A stretch of DNA of 64,000 nt. It comes from Caballeronia sp. INDeC2. GTDB lineage: Bacteria > Pseudomonadota > Gammaproteobacteria > Burkholderiales > Burkholderiaceae. Below the pieces are notes generated by a model. That model saw only the letters and a list, made by a program, of their open reading frames with translations. It ran no database searches and was not told the DNA's origin. Below are positions 1-7,688 of the stretch, one piece after another. The stretch is from positions 1 through 64,000 of the forward strand of contig NZ_JALQDG010000040.1 of assembly GCF_023631325.1 (NCBI RefSeq), read 5' to 3'. The translations under genes and the position numbers were made by a program. Position 1 is the first letter of the stretch, and every line of letters starts with the position of its first letter.

Positions 1-78
1 CGCGATGCGAAGAAGGGTCTCGCGTCGCTGTGCATCGGCGGCGGCATGGGTGTCGCGCTGGCTGTGGAACGTCCGTAA
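1..78 (+). CDS. phaA: acetyl-CoA acetyltransferase, C-terminal end
   Basis: The window opens inside this gene; the last 25 codons are present, ending in TAA at 76. They contain the thiolase C-terminal signature with the catalytic cysteine (SLCIGGGMGVALAVER). Thiolases of this kind condense two acetyl-CoA to acetoacetyl-CoA, the first step of polyhydroxybutyrate synthesis. The next gene downstream is a PhaB reductase, which supports the PhaA role over a degradative thiolase. The N-terminal part lies outside the window. Confidence 0.85.
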   Translation, partial: RDAKKGLASLCIGGGMGVALAVERP

Positions 79-212
79 CGAAAGCAACAAACCGGCGCCG
101 CACACACGCCGCCCGACGCGATATCCAACACTACAAGCGTCGAGGCGACATCGCAGCGCCGGTGCCATTCCGAGCTTCATCAACCTGAGAGAAATTGACG
201 AGGAGTATCAGC

Positions 213-956
213 ATGACTAAGCGTATCGCATTGGTGACGGGCGGCATGGGCGGCCTCGGCGAAGCCATCAGCATCAAGCTGCACGACGCCGGTTACGCGG
301 TCGTCGTGACGCATTCGCCGGGCAACGCGAAGGTCGGCGAATGGCTCGCGAGCATGGATCGCCAGGGCTACAACTTCCGCGCGTACGCCGTGGACGTCGC
401 CGACTACGATTCCGCCCAGCATTGCGTGGCGAAGATCCAGGCCGAAGTCGGCCCGATCGATATCCTCGTGAACAACGCCGGCATCACCCAGGACACGACC
501 TTCAAGAAGATGACCAAGGTGAACTGGGACGCCGTGCTGCGCACCAATCTCGATTCGGTCTTCAACATGACCAAGCCGGTTTGCGAAGAGATGGTGTCGC
601 GCGGCTTCGGCCGCATCATCAACATTTCGTCGGTGAACGGCTCGAAAGGGCAGATCGGCCAGACGAACTATGCGGCCGCGAAGGCGGGCATGCACGGCTT
701 CACGAAGTCGCTCGCGCTCGAAGTCGCGAAGAAGGGCGTGACTGTGAACACGATTTCGCCGGGCTATCTCGCGACCAAGATGGTGACCGCGATTCCGCAG
801 GAGATTCTCGACACGAAGATTCTTCCGCAGATTCCGGCGGGGCGTCTCGGCAAGCCCGAGGAGGTCGCCGCGCTCGTCGCGTTTCTGTGCTCAGAAGACG
901 CCGGCTTCGTCACCGGCTCGAACATCGCGATCAACGGCGGTCAGCACATGAGCTGA
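213..956 (+). CDS. phaB: acetoacetyl-CoA reductase
   Basis: A 247-residue short-chain dehydrogenase that should reduce acetoacetyl-CoA to (R)-3-hydroxybutyryl-CoA with NADPH, feeding PHB synthase. Visible are the Rossmann motif TGGMGGLGE near residue 10, NNAG near residue 88, and the Ser...Tyr-x3-Lys active site (ISSVNG, then NYAAAKAG). It ends with the family's VTGSNIAINGGQHMS. I chose ATG 213 over an in-frame TTG at 195 because AGGAG at 201-205 is correctly spaced and the length then matches PhaB proteins (about 246). It follows phaA after 134 bases. No phaR-type regulator follows, unlike the common phaCABR order. Confidence 0.93.
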   Translation: MTKRIALVTGGMGGLGEAISIKLHDAGYAVVVTHSPGNAKVGEWLASMDRQGYNFRAYAVDVADYDSAQHCVAKIQAEVGPIDILVNNAGITQDTTFKKMTKVNWDAVLRTNLDSVFNMTKPVCEEMVSRGFGRIINISSVNGSKGQIGQTNYAAAKAGMHGFTKSLALEVAKKGVTVNTISPGYLATKMVTAIPQEILDTKILPQIPAGRLGKPEEVAALVAFLCSEDAGFVTGSNIAINGGQHMS

Positions 957-1023
957 TGCTCGCAAGCGGCGCGCGATGCTTCGTGCGCCGCCTCACGTCT
1001 TCATCGATTCACATCTTCGCGCC

Positions 1024-1242
1024 ATGAACGACATCAGCGCAGGCATATCTCTCTATAGCGTCGGTCATCTCGATTCGGCGATCGACCATCTCGAGCAAGT
1101 GCTGAGCCTCGAAGGCGCGAATTCGCTCTTCTCCAAGACATACTGGCGCCAACGCGTCATGCAGGCGATCTCCACGCCGGGGCTCGCGCCCTGTCAGCAT
1201 TCGCGTCTGCAACGCCTGCTGGATCGCATCGCTCAGGCTTGA
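1024..1242 (+). CDS. small hypothetical protein
   Basis: A 72-residue soluble protein (MNDISAGISLYSVGHLDSAI...) rich in helix-forming residues, with no signal peptide or membrane segment. I do not recognise the family. The start at ATG 1024 is favoured over ATG 976 because the N-terminal extension is unlike coding sequence. No clear Shine-Dalgarno sequence is visible before either. It lies between phaB and a lipoprotein gene on the same strand. It could be spurious, but composition and codon third-position GC look coding. Confidence 0.42.
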   Translation: MNDISAGISLYSVGHLDSAIDHLEQVLSLEGANSLFSKTYWRQRVMQAISTPGLAPCQHSRLQRLLDRIAQA

Positions 1243-1373
1243 GCGGGAACATCGGATCGCACACGCGGTCGATCGTGAATGCCGGAATACAGCGCGCCTG
1301 TCCTGCGGTTTGTGAAGAAAATCGCAGGCGCTTGTACCATTCGGGTCGATCTCAAAATTCACGATCCACCAGC

Positions 1374-1703
1374 ATGTTCTCTTACCTAAGATCAATACGC
1401 CCCGCGCCGCGTGCTTTCGGGGCGCTCGCATTCGCATTGCTGCTTGCCGCATGCGGCACGACCAACGGCGTCACGGCCGGCGCGCAGCCCGACACGTACA
1501 CGGTCACCGGCAAGGCGACGGGCACGCGCATGTCGTGGGTGACCGCGCGCAACGCGGCGATGGACGCCGCCGCGGATTACTGCAAGCAGCGCTCGCAGCG
1601 CGTCGCGATCAGATCCGAAGCGACGAGCGGCGTGCGCTCGCTTCAAGAGCAGACGTCGACCGTTTCGTTCACTTGCGTGCCGGAGAATGCCGCGCGCGGC
1701 TGA
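1374..1703 (+). CDS. small exported lipoprotein
   Basis: A 109-residue protein beginning with a basic N-region, a hydrophobic stretch and a lipobox (LLLAACGTT; acylated Cys near residue 26), so it should be a lipid-anchored periplasmic protein. The mature part has two further cysteines (YCKQRS and FTCVP) that could form a disulfide, and the TWxxA/NAAMDAAADYC pattern seen in several small Burkholderia outer-membrane lipoproteins. The start at 1374 places the signal peptide directly at the N-terminus; the ORF upstream of it is non-coding in character. Its 3' end overlaps the convergent nicF-like gene by 35 bases. Function unknown. Confidence 0.7.
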   Translation: MFSYLRSIRPAPRAFGALAFALLLAACGTTNGVTAGAQPDTYTVTGKATGTRMSWVTARNAAMDAAADYCKQRSQRVAIRSEATSGVRSLQEQTSTVSFTCVPENAARG

Positions 1704-2301
1704 GCAATTCTTCCGACGACATCACCGCCGCGTACTTCTGCGCCATATCGAAGAGACTGGCGTCGTGCGGGCCGAGCGCGCGATCGCCGACGCAATCGGA
1801 TAGCACCACGGGACGAAAGCCGTACTGCATCGCATCGACGACGCTTGCGCGCACGCAACCACTCGTCACCGCGCCCGCGACGACGAGCGTACGCACGCCG
1901 CGCATCGTGAGCCAGCTTCCGAGGGAGGTGCCGAAGAACGCCGACGGTACGTTCTTGCGCACGACGAGTTCGCCCGGCGCGGGCGCGAGTTGCGGCACGA
2001 TTGCGCTGTCGTGCGCGTGCTCTTTCAACGTCGACATGCCGGGCACTTTGAGCGAGAAGACGTTCGCGTCCGAGTCGTCGTCGGCATAGACGATACGGCT
2101 GTGCGCGACCGGCCAACGCATCTCACGCGCCGCGTGCAGAAGCGGCACCGTGCGCTCGATCGCTTCCGCGATGTTGCCGCCGCCGAACACGTCGGGATTC
2201 GCGAAACCGTTCACGAAATCGACGATCAGAAGCCCGATCTGCCCTTCGATCTGCAGCTCGTTGCCGAAGCCCTGACGTTGATAAACCGGGTCGTCGCTCA
2301 T
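1669..2301 (-). CDS. nicF: isochorismatase-family maleamate amidohydrolase
   Basis: A 210-residue cysteine amidase, last gene of the operon. The isochorismatase-like triad is visible: Asp in LLIVDFVNGF, Lys in VVRKNVPSAF, and Cys in AVTSGCVRAS. In the nicotinate pathway NicF hydrolyses maleamate to maleate and ammonia, which fits the neighbours NicX, NicD and NicE exactly. The start ATG at 2301 overlaps the nicX stop as ATGA, indicating translational coupling. By sequence alone N-carbamoylsarcosine amidase or another relative would be possible; context decides. Confidence 0.88.
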   Translation of the reverse strand: MSDDPVYQRQGFGNELQIEGQIGLLIVDFVNGFANPDVFGGGNIAEAIERTVPLLHAAREMRWPVAHSRIVYADDDSDANVFSLKVPGMSTLKEHAHDSAIVPQLAPAPGELVVRKNVPSAFFGTSLGSWLTMRGVRTLVVAGAVTSGCVRASVVDAMQYGFRPVVLSDCVGDRALGPHDASLFDMAQKYAAVMSSEELLSRARHSPARK

Positions 2302-3338
2302 AACGTGTCCTCGATGGTCTTGCCGTCGCGAACCACGTCCACGCCATCGAGCGAGACGGTGCAGCGGCGCAAGGGAATGTCGATATGGCATGCGGTCGTG
2401 CGCGTGCCGCCGCCTTCGTTGTTCGGTCCGAGCGAGATCAGGAAGTTGCCGTCGAACGCGCGCGCGTCCATGCCGAGCGTCGCTTCGCGATCGTAGAGAC
2501 CGAGCGTCGACCAGTGCGCGCGCTTTTGCAGTCCCCAGCCGATATGCGAGATCGCGAAGGCTTCGGGATCGTCGAAGCAGAGCATGTATTCGCGCAACAG
2601 ATCCGCATCGACGCCGCCTTCGATCTTGCGCGCATAGCCGCCTTCGACCGTCAACGCGATCGGCTCCGAGCAATAGCTTTTTTGCGGCAGAAGAATGTCG
2701 CCGCGGTCGATCACGATGCGTCCGCTCGCGCCGCCTTCGTTCGGAAACGTGAGCGCGAAGCCGCTCGGCCAATGATCCCAGCGGCCGGGTTCATCGACGA
2801 AACCGTATTCGGCGATCGCCGGAAACTCGCCGAGCGGGCAGCGCAGATCGGTGCCCGCTTTCGACGTGATGCGCATCTCGCGCGCGTGCCCGATGCGCGT
2901 TGCGGCGGCGAGCACGCGCGCTTTGTCCGCGAGCGTGGGCGTCATGCGCACGAGCACTTCCGGCGGCTCGACGGCGAGCAGGATCTTCGTGCCCGACGCG
3001 AGAATCTCGTGCTGCTCGGGAGAAAAAAGCAGCGTCATCAGATCGAGCACGAGATCGCTCGCTTTCAATGCGGCGATGGCCGCGCGATTCCCGGTGAGCG
3101 GCGTTTCGCCGAGATAGGCGAGGGCGTCCCGGCTCAGCGCCTTGTCGCCGTTGACGGGCGGAAGATCGAGCCGATTGACGATCGCGCCCATCGATTGCGT
3201 TGCGATCGATGCGCACGCGAGCGTCTGCGGATGCGTCGCCGCGCCGGTGAGGATGGTGACGGTCTGCCCCGCTTCCAGCCGCGAGAGCGTGAGCACCGTT
3301 TTCCACGCTTCGATGAATTGATAATCGCTGATTGGCAT
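2298..3338 (-). CDS. nicX: 2,5-dihydroxypyridine 5,6-dioxygenase
   Basis: A 346-residue Fe(II) dioxygenase that opens the ring of 2,5-dihydroxypyridine to N-formylmaleamate. The family resembles M29 aminopeptidases in fold. Near the C-terminus I see a His in AISHIGWG and the His-x-Asp pair in TACHIDIPL, matching the metal-ligand pattern known for NicX. Length fits the family (about 350). ATG 3338 follows nicD by an 11-base gap; its stop overlaps nicF by four bases. It sits between NicD, which acts on its product, and NicF, one further step along. Confidence 0.92.
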   Translation of the reverse strand: MPISDYQFIEAWKTVLTLSRLEAGQTVTILTGAATHPQTLACASIATQSMGAIVNRLDLPPVNGDKALSRDALAYLGETPLTGNRAAIAALKASDLVLDLMTLLFSPEQHEILASGTKILLAVEPPEVLVRMTPTLADKARVLAAATRIGHAREMRITSKAGTDLRCPLGEFPAIAEYGFVDEPGRWDHWPSGFALTFPNEGGASGRIVIDRGDILLPQKSYCSEPIALTVEGGYARKIEGGVDADLLREYMLCFDDPEAFAISHIGWGLQKRAHWSTLGLYDREATLGMDARAFDGNFLISLGPNNEGGGTRTTACHIDIPLRRCTVSLDGVDVVRDGKTIEDTL

Positions 3339-3349
3339 GATTTGTCGCC

Positions 3350-4165
3350 TCAAATGAGCGGTGCGCCGAAGAACGAACCGATCGCGCGATGAAAGCCCGC
3401 TTCGTCGTCCCACGGAATCATATGGCCCGCCTTCGGCACGTTCACGACTTCGAGCTGCGGCATCAGTTCGCGCATTTCGGCGATGTCCACGTCGCGGATT
3501 ACATCGCCTTTGCCCGCGGTCATCAAAAGCGCGGGTTGCCGGACGTGCGGCATGTCGGCGTGAATGTCGTCGGTGTGGAAGCCTTCGAAGCTCGCGCGGA
3601 TCGCGCGTTCGTCGCAGGTATGCAGCCACTGCGCGCGCAGACGCAATTGATCGTCGGTCCAGCTCGGGCAGAAGGCGCGCATGCCTTCGGCGTCGATGCC
3701 TTTGCGTGCGAGCGCGATCGAATCGACATACCACGCGAGTTGCGCGGGATAAGCGCGCCGGCCGGGACCGGAGACGGGCGGATCGATGAGCGCGAGCCGC
3801 GCGATGGTCTTCGCTCGTCGCGCGGCGCGCAAGGCGATACGCGCGCCCATCGAATGACCGAGCACGCTTGCCTGCTTCAGACCGATCGCATCGATGAACG
3901 CGACGAGATCCTCGGCCTGCGCATCGAGGCTGTAATCGAGCGTCGATGATGCTTCAGATAGACCACGTCCGCGCACATCGAGAACATACGTATCGAACTG
4001 ACGGCCGACGGTTTCGGCGACGAAGCCCCAAGTCACCGCCGGACTCGTGATGCCCGGAACGATCACGATCGCATTGCGTTCTTCGCGCGCGCCGCCATAA
4101 CGCAGATAGTGCTGACGGATGCCGTTCGCGTGGACGTTCGCGCCGTAGAGAAAGGTCGATGCCAT
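3350..4165 (-). CDS. nicD: N-formylmaleamate deformylase (alpha/beta hydrolase)
   Basis: A 271-residue alpha/beta hydrolase expected to remove formate from N-formylmaleamate, giving maleamate. The nucleophile elbow is GHSMG (Ser near residue 105), the late Asp lies in AGKGDVIRD, and the catalytic His in KAGHMIPWDD. The oxyanion region is VPGITSPAVTWG. Position between NicE and NicX in a gene set for nicotinate catabolism is the reason for the NicD name; alone it would only be called an alpha/beta hydrolase. It begins three bases after the nicE stop. Confidence 0.88.
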   Translation of the reverse strand: MASTFLYGANVHANGIRQHYLRYGGAREERNAIVIVPGITSPAVTWGFVAETVGRQFDTYVLDVRGRGLSEASSTLDYSLDAQAEDLVAFIDAIGLKQASVLGHSMGARIALRAARRAKTIARLALIDPPVSGPGRRAYPAQLAWYVDSIALARKGIDAEGMRAFCPSWTDDQLRLRAQWLHTCDERAIRASFEGFHTDDIHADMPHVRQPALLMTAGKGDVIRDVDIAEMRELMPQLEVVNVPKAGHMIPWDDEAGFHRAIGSFFGAPLI

Positions 4166-4168
4166 CGA

Positions 4169-4924
4169 TCAGTACGCCCCTGACAGCAGCGCGCCCGCGC
4201 CCGGCACGATCGGCTTGAGATCCAGTTCGCGCAGCATCGCGTAAGTGGTGGCGATCGCGGCGGTCACGACGGGCTTGCCCGTCAGCGCTTCGACCATCGG
4301 CACGACGGGCAGCGAAGGCATCTGCACGCACGCGGAGAGCACGATTGCATCGGCGTTCGCGTAGTTCATCGATTGCACGATGCCCGGCAGATTGCGCGGA
4401 TCGTGACGCGCGACATCGAGGTTGTCGGGAATCTCCAGCGCACGATAGTCGATCACTTCGAAGCCTTCGTTGCGGATGTAATCGACGACGAGCTCGGTCA
4501 AGGGCTTCATATAGGGCGCAACGACGACGACGCGCTTTGCCTTCATCACCTTCAGCGCGTCGATCAATGCGCCCGCGCTCGTGATGACCGGCGCTGCGCC
4601 GCCGTTGTGCGCCGTGTGTTTCGTCAAGCGCGCCTGGGATACGCGGTGATACCCGTGCCCCATCGCCATAATCGCGACGAGACACGCGTAGCCGAGCACA
4701 TCGACGCGCGCATCGGAAAGCTCGACGGCGCAGCGGTCCGATTCGGCGTCCATCGCGGCGAGCTCTTCCTTCATGACTTTCTTCATGCGCATACGGCTCG
4801 AATGAAACGTGAAGCGCTCCGGCTCGGTGGCTTGACGCGCCATCAGCATCGCGGGGATTTCGGTTTCCATCGTCGTATTCGAGCTCGGGACGATCTGCCC
4901 GATGCGGTACGTTCTGTTCGACAT
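4169..4924 (-). CDS. nicE: maleate cis-trans isomerase
   Basis: A 251-residue member of the Asp/Glu racemase superfamily that isomerises maleate to fumarate, the last step of the pathway. Two cysteines in conserved settings (GYACLVAIMAMG and LSACVQMPSLP) correspond to the catalytic pair of maleate isomerases. The N-terminal IGQIVPSSNTTMETE loop is characteristic. Start ATG 4924 leaves a single base after the nicC stop; the longer reading frame upstream of it lies inside nicC. Confidence 0.92.
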   Translation of the reverse strand: MSNRTYRIGQIVPSSNTTMETEIPAMLMARQATEPERFTFHSSRMRMKKVMKEELAAMDAESDRCAVELSDARVDVLGYACLVAIMAMGHGYHRVSQARLTKHTAHNGGAAPVITSAGALIDALKVMKAKRVVVVAPYMKPLTELVVDYIRNEGFEVIDYRALEIPDNLDVARHDPRNLPGIVQSMNYANADAIVLSACVQMPSLPVVPMVEALTGKPVVTAAIATTYAMLRELDLKPIVPGAGALLSGAY

Positions 4925-4925
4925 G

Positions 4926-6152
4926 TCAGGCCTCCAGGGAAACATCGGACAAGGCCGCGCGCGGCGCGAAGTCCGTCGCGTTGTACGCATAGACCCAGTT
5001 CGCCTGGATGCCCGACGCCTGCGGATTCAGATACGACTTGAACTTGTAGATGAGATCGCGCTTTCTCTGCGCGAATGCGCTCGGCAAGTGATACGTGCGG
5101 CCACGCTCACGCGATTCGAGCTGCACGCGGCTCGTGCGCGGCAGGCGCTCGGCTTCGTAATCGCGCAGTGCATTGCCGATGTCCTTGCCGTGCGCCGCGA
5201 GCGATTGCGCGAGCACATAGCCGTCCTCGATCGCCATCGCCGCGCCTTGCGAGAGGAAGGGCAGCATCGGATGCGCGGCGTCGCCGAGCAGCGTGACGTT
5301 GCCGCGCGACCACGTGCGCATCGGATCGCGATCGAACAAGCCCCATTTGAAGACCGATTCCGCGCGCTCGAAGAGACGCTGCAAATTCGGATGCCAGCCT
5401 TCGAACGCGGCGAGCAATTCTTCGCGGCTCGATTTCGCATTCCACGATTCCTCGACCCAGCTCTGCGTCTCCGCCACCGCGACGATGTTCACCGCCGCGC
5501 CGCCGCGCACGTAATACGTGACGACGTGCGCGTGCGGGCCGAGCCAGAAGGACGAATCGGGGCTGACGAACGCCGGCGTTTCATCGAACGGCACCACCGC
5601 GCGGAAGCACATGTTGCCGGTGAAGCGCGGCGCTTCCTCGCCGAACAGTTTCGAGCGCGCGATCGAGCGCACGCCGTCCGCGCCGACGATCAGATCCGCT
5701 TCGAACTCGCTGCCGTCGTCGAACACGGCGACGGCGGCGTCTTTTTCCTGCCGTACGTCGATGCAGCTAGTCGACAAACGCGCGGCATCGGCGGACACCA
5801 GCGTCGTCAGAATGCGATGCAGATCCGCGCGATGCACGTGATAGAAGGGCGCGCCATACAGCTCGGGGCACGTCGATGCGAGCGGGATGCGAAAGTTCTC
5901 GCGCGACGTCTCCCAGTTGCGGCCGACGATCGCTTGCGGCACGAACGCGACATCGCGCAGCGCATCGCCGATACCGAGCGCCTGCAGCACCTTGACGGCG
6001 TTTGGCGTCATCTGGATGCCCGCGCCGACGTCCCCGAAAACGCTCGCGCGCTCGAAGAGCCGCACTTCGATTCCTTGCTGCGCGAGTGCGCCCGTCAGGG
6101 CCACGCCGCCGATTCCGCCGCCGATCACGCCGACGCGAAGTGTTCTGCTCAT
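4926..6152 (-). CDS. nicC: 6-hydroxynicotinate 3-monooxygenase (FAD)
   Basis: A 408-residue group A flavoprotein monooxygenase, first gene of the operon. It should decarboxylate and hydroxylate 6-hydroxynicotinate to 2,5-dihydroxypyridine with NADH and O2. FAD-binding motifs are all present: GGGIGGVALTGAL near residue 10, GADGVRS (DG motif), and LLGDAAHPMLPFLSQGAA (GD motif). ATG 6152 was chosen because the protein then begins directly at the Rossmann strand. The upstream promoter region holds a palindrome at 6196-6214 shared with the MFS gene at 17041-18450. Genes for the preceding step (nicAB hydroxylase) and a nicR regulator are not in the window. Confidence 0.9.
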   Translation of the reverse strand: MSRTLRVGVIGGGIGGVALTGALAQQGIEVRLFERASVFGDVGAGIQMTPNAVKVLQALGIGDALRDVAFVPQAIVGRNWETSRENFRIPLASTCPELYGAPFYHVHRADLHRILTTLVSADAARLSTSCIDVRQEKDAAVAVFDDGSEFEADLIVGADGVRSIARSKLFGEEAPRFTGNMCFRAVVPFDETPAFVSPDSSFWLGPHAHVVTYYVRGGAAVNIVAVAETQSWVEESWNAKSSREELLAAFEGWHPNLQRLFERAESVFKWGLFDRDPMRTWSRGNVTLLGDAAHPMLPFLSQGAAMAIEDGYVLAQSLAAHGKDIGNALRDYEAERLPRTSRVQLESRERGRTYHLPSAFAQRKRDLIYKFKSYLNPQASGIQANWVYAYNATDFAPRAALSDVSLEA

Positions 6153-6195
6153 GATCTCGTCCTTCCGAATGAAGTCGTGTGGATTCGGAACAGAT

Positions 6196-6214
6196 ATTAT
6201 ATGGCCGTATAAAT
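6196..6214 (-). promoter_or_regulatory. putative nic operator, ATTATA-N6-TATAAA palindrome
   Basis: An inverted repeat with ATTATA at 6196-6201 and TATAAA at 6208-6213, six bases apart, lies 44-62 bases upstream of the nicC start. The same half-sites with the same spacing occur before the MFS gene at 18557-18574, and both are followed within about 15 bases by GCAATC. AT-rich dyads like this are typical of MarR or GntR dimers; nicotinate pathways in Pseudomonas and Bordetella are controlled by a MarR-type repressor (NicR/BpsR). The assignment is inference. Confidence 0.6.
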
Positions 6215-6300
6215 AAATGCAATCTTCCATGCGATGAAGCCCGTGACAGCGTGATAGGCTGCGCCCTTAACGCACCCGAACGACAAGGACGAATCAAGCT

Positions 6301-6960
6301 TTGATCAAGGCCATCTTGTGGGACATGGACGGCACGCTCGCGGAAAGCGAGTCGCTGCATTTGCGCACGCTGATCGCGGCGCTCGCGCGACATGGCGTGG
6401 AGGCGGGCGAGGAGATGCATCCGCTCATCTTCGGAAAGACGGGGCGCGAAGTGCATGCGCTATGTTGTGAGCGCTTCGGCTTGTCGGTGGATTACGCGGA
6501 GTGGTCCGCGTTTCGCGCACGCGCCTATCTCGACGGTGCGCCCGCGCTCGTGCCGCGTCCGGGCGCGCTCGAGGTATATCGCGCGGCGAAGGCGCAGGGC
6601 ATCACGCAGGCGATCGTGTCGAATGCATCGCGCATGCTGCTCGAAGCGAATCTGCGGGCGCTGGGCATAGAAGAGCCGTCGCTCGTGAGCATCAGCGTCA
6701 ACGATGTGCGCAACGGCAAGCCGAGCCCCGAGCCCTACGAGCGCGCGGCCTGGTTGCTGCGCCTCGCGCCCGAGGAAGTGATCGCGGTGGAAGACAGCCC
6801 GACCGGCGCGCGCGCCGCCATCGCCGCGCACATGCGTGTGCTGGCATGGCCTTTCGACGATGAAGGCGCCGCGCTCTTTCCCGCGCAAGCGCAGGTCGTG
6901 CGATCGCCGCGCGAACTGGCGCAAGCGCTGGGTCTCGATGCGGCGCGGCTCGCTGACTAA
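6301..6960 (+). CDS. HAD-superfamily phosphatase (subfamily IA)
   Basis: A 219-residue haloacid-dehalogenase-type hydrolase. Motif I is WDMDGTLAES (nucleophile Asp near residue 9), motif II VSNAS, motif III the Lys of NGKPSPEPY, motif IV AVEDSPTGARAA. The helical cap between motifs I and II is the phosphoglycolate phosphatase/beta-phosphoglucomutase type. It appears to start with TTG at 6301, with AAGGA at 6285-6289; no ATG gives an intact motif I. It is divergent from nicC and convergent with the reductase fragment. The substrate cannot be read from the sequence. Confidence 0.85.
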   Translation: MIKAILWDMDGTLAESESLHLRTLIAALARHGVEAGEEMHPLIFGKTGREVHALCCERFGLSVDYAEWSAFRARAYLDGAPALVPRPGALEVYRAAKAQGITQAIVSNASRMLLEANLRALGIEEPSLVSISVNDVRNGKPSPEPYERAAWLLRLAPEEVIAVEDSPTGARAAIAAHMRVLAWPFDDEGAALFPAQAQVVRSPRELAQALGLDAARLAD

Positions 6961-7307
6961 GCGGTCCGATCGTCGAGAACGATCTTGTGGATGTTCGTCG
7001 CGTAGACCCAGTTGCGCGCCTGCCGCTCGACCAGGTCGATGAAAGCACGCGGGCCGCTGCAGTAGATCTGCGTGCTTGCGTGCGTCGGACTCATGGCGAC
7101 GGCGCTCTTTTGCGCGCGCAGATCATCGGGCAGATCGAAATGATGATAGACCTCGCCGTGACCGCGAAGCGCGTCGAATGCTTCGAGCATAGCCGCGCGG
7201 TCGGCCGATCGCGCGAAGTTGTGCACCTCGAATCCTCGCCCCGCCGATGCGAGCCGCCTCGCGATGTCGACGATCGATGCTGTGCCCGTTCCACCGCAGT
7301 ACAGAAT
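6957..7307 (-). pseudogene. C-terminal fragment of a VanB/phthalate-dioxygenase-type reductase
   Basis: The translated frame carries the NAD-binding domain pattern of ferredoxin-type oxygenase reductases: GGTGTASIVDIARRLAS, FEVHNFARSADRAAML, HFDLPDD, then the TQIYCSGPRAFIDLVERQA signature. The FMN-binding domain that should precede it is absent, and upstream sequence in the frame is not coding-like. The C-terminal 2Fe-2S domain is replaced by about 18 residues containing NWVYATN, reminiscent of the tail of flavin monooxygenases such as nicC (NWVYAYN). A decayed remnant of an oxygenase system is the best reading. It overlaps the HAD gene end by four bases. Confidence 0.6.
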
Positions 7308-7611
7308 GGATCGCACACGAGCGTGCTGAGCACGGGGAGGCATGCCGACGAATGGCTCGTCTCGTTCGATGACGGATTGCAGGTTGCCGCGCATGACTTC
7401 TCCAATAGAGCCTGCGTCCTCCACAATGGGATGACGAGGCGATGTATGGATCGTACGGAATGGCCGACCCGGCAGCTATGGGAGGGCTGGCTCACATGCA
7501 GGTTAGGGCGGACAGCAATCGCCGACAAGGCGCTGCGGTTGAATACCAGTCATATCGTCGTGCCGATGAGCGCAACACGGCGAGATCGGGGAAAGTGCCC
7601 TATTTTTAGGG
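7308..7611. other. intergenic stretch, no supported gene
   Basis: Reading frames here do not look coding on either strand. The part next to the reductase fragment may be further decayed sequence of the same lost gene. A weak CCCTA...TAGGG hairpin occurs near 7598-7611. Nothing else is recognisable. Confidence 0.5.
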
Positions 7612-7648
7612 CCGAAAACGCCACGAGCGACCGCAATGGGTCGCTCGT
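7612..7648 (-). terminator. intrinsic terminator of the glycosidase gene
   Basis: A 10-bp perfect stem (7623-7632 with 7639-7648) with a six-base loop. On the minus strand it is followed by GGCGTTTTC. It lies 40 bases past the stop of the glycosidase gene at 7689. Confidence 0.7.
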
Positions 7649-7688
7649 GAAAACATGCCGGAAGCGGGGCGATGAACCCCGCGTCGAC

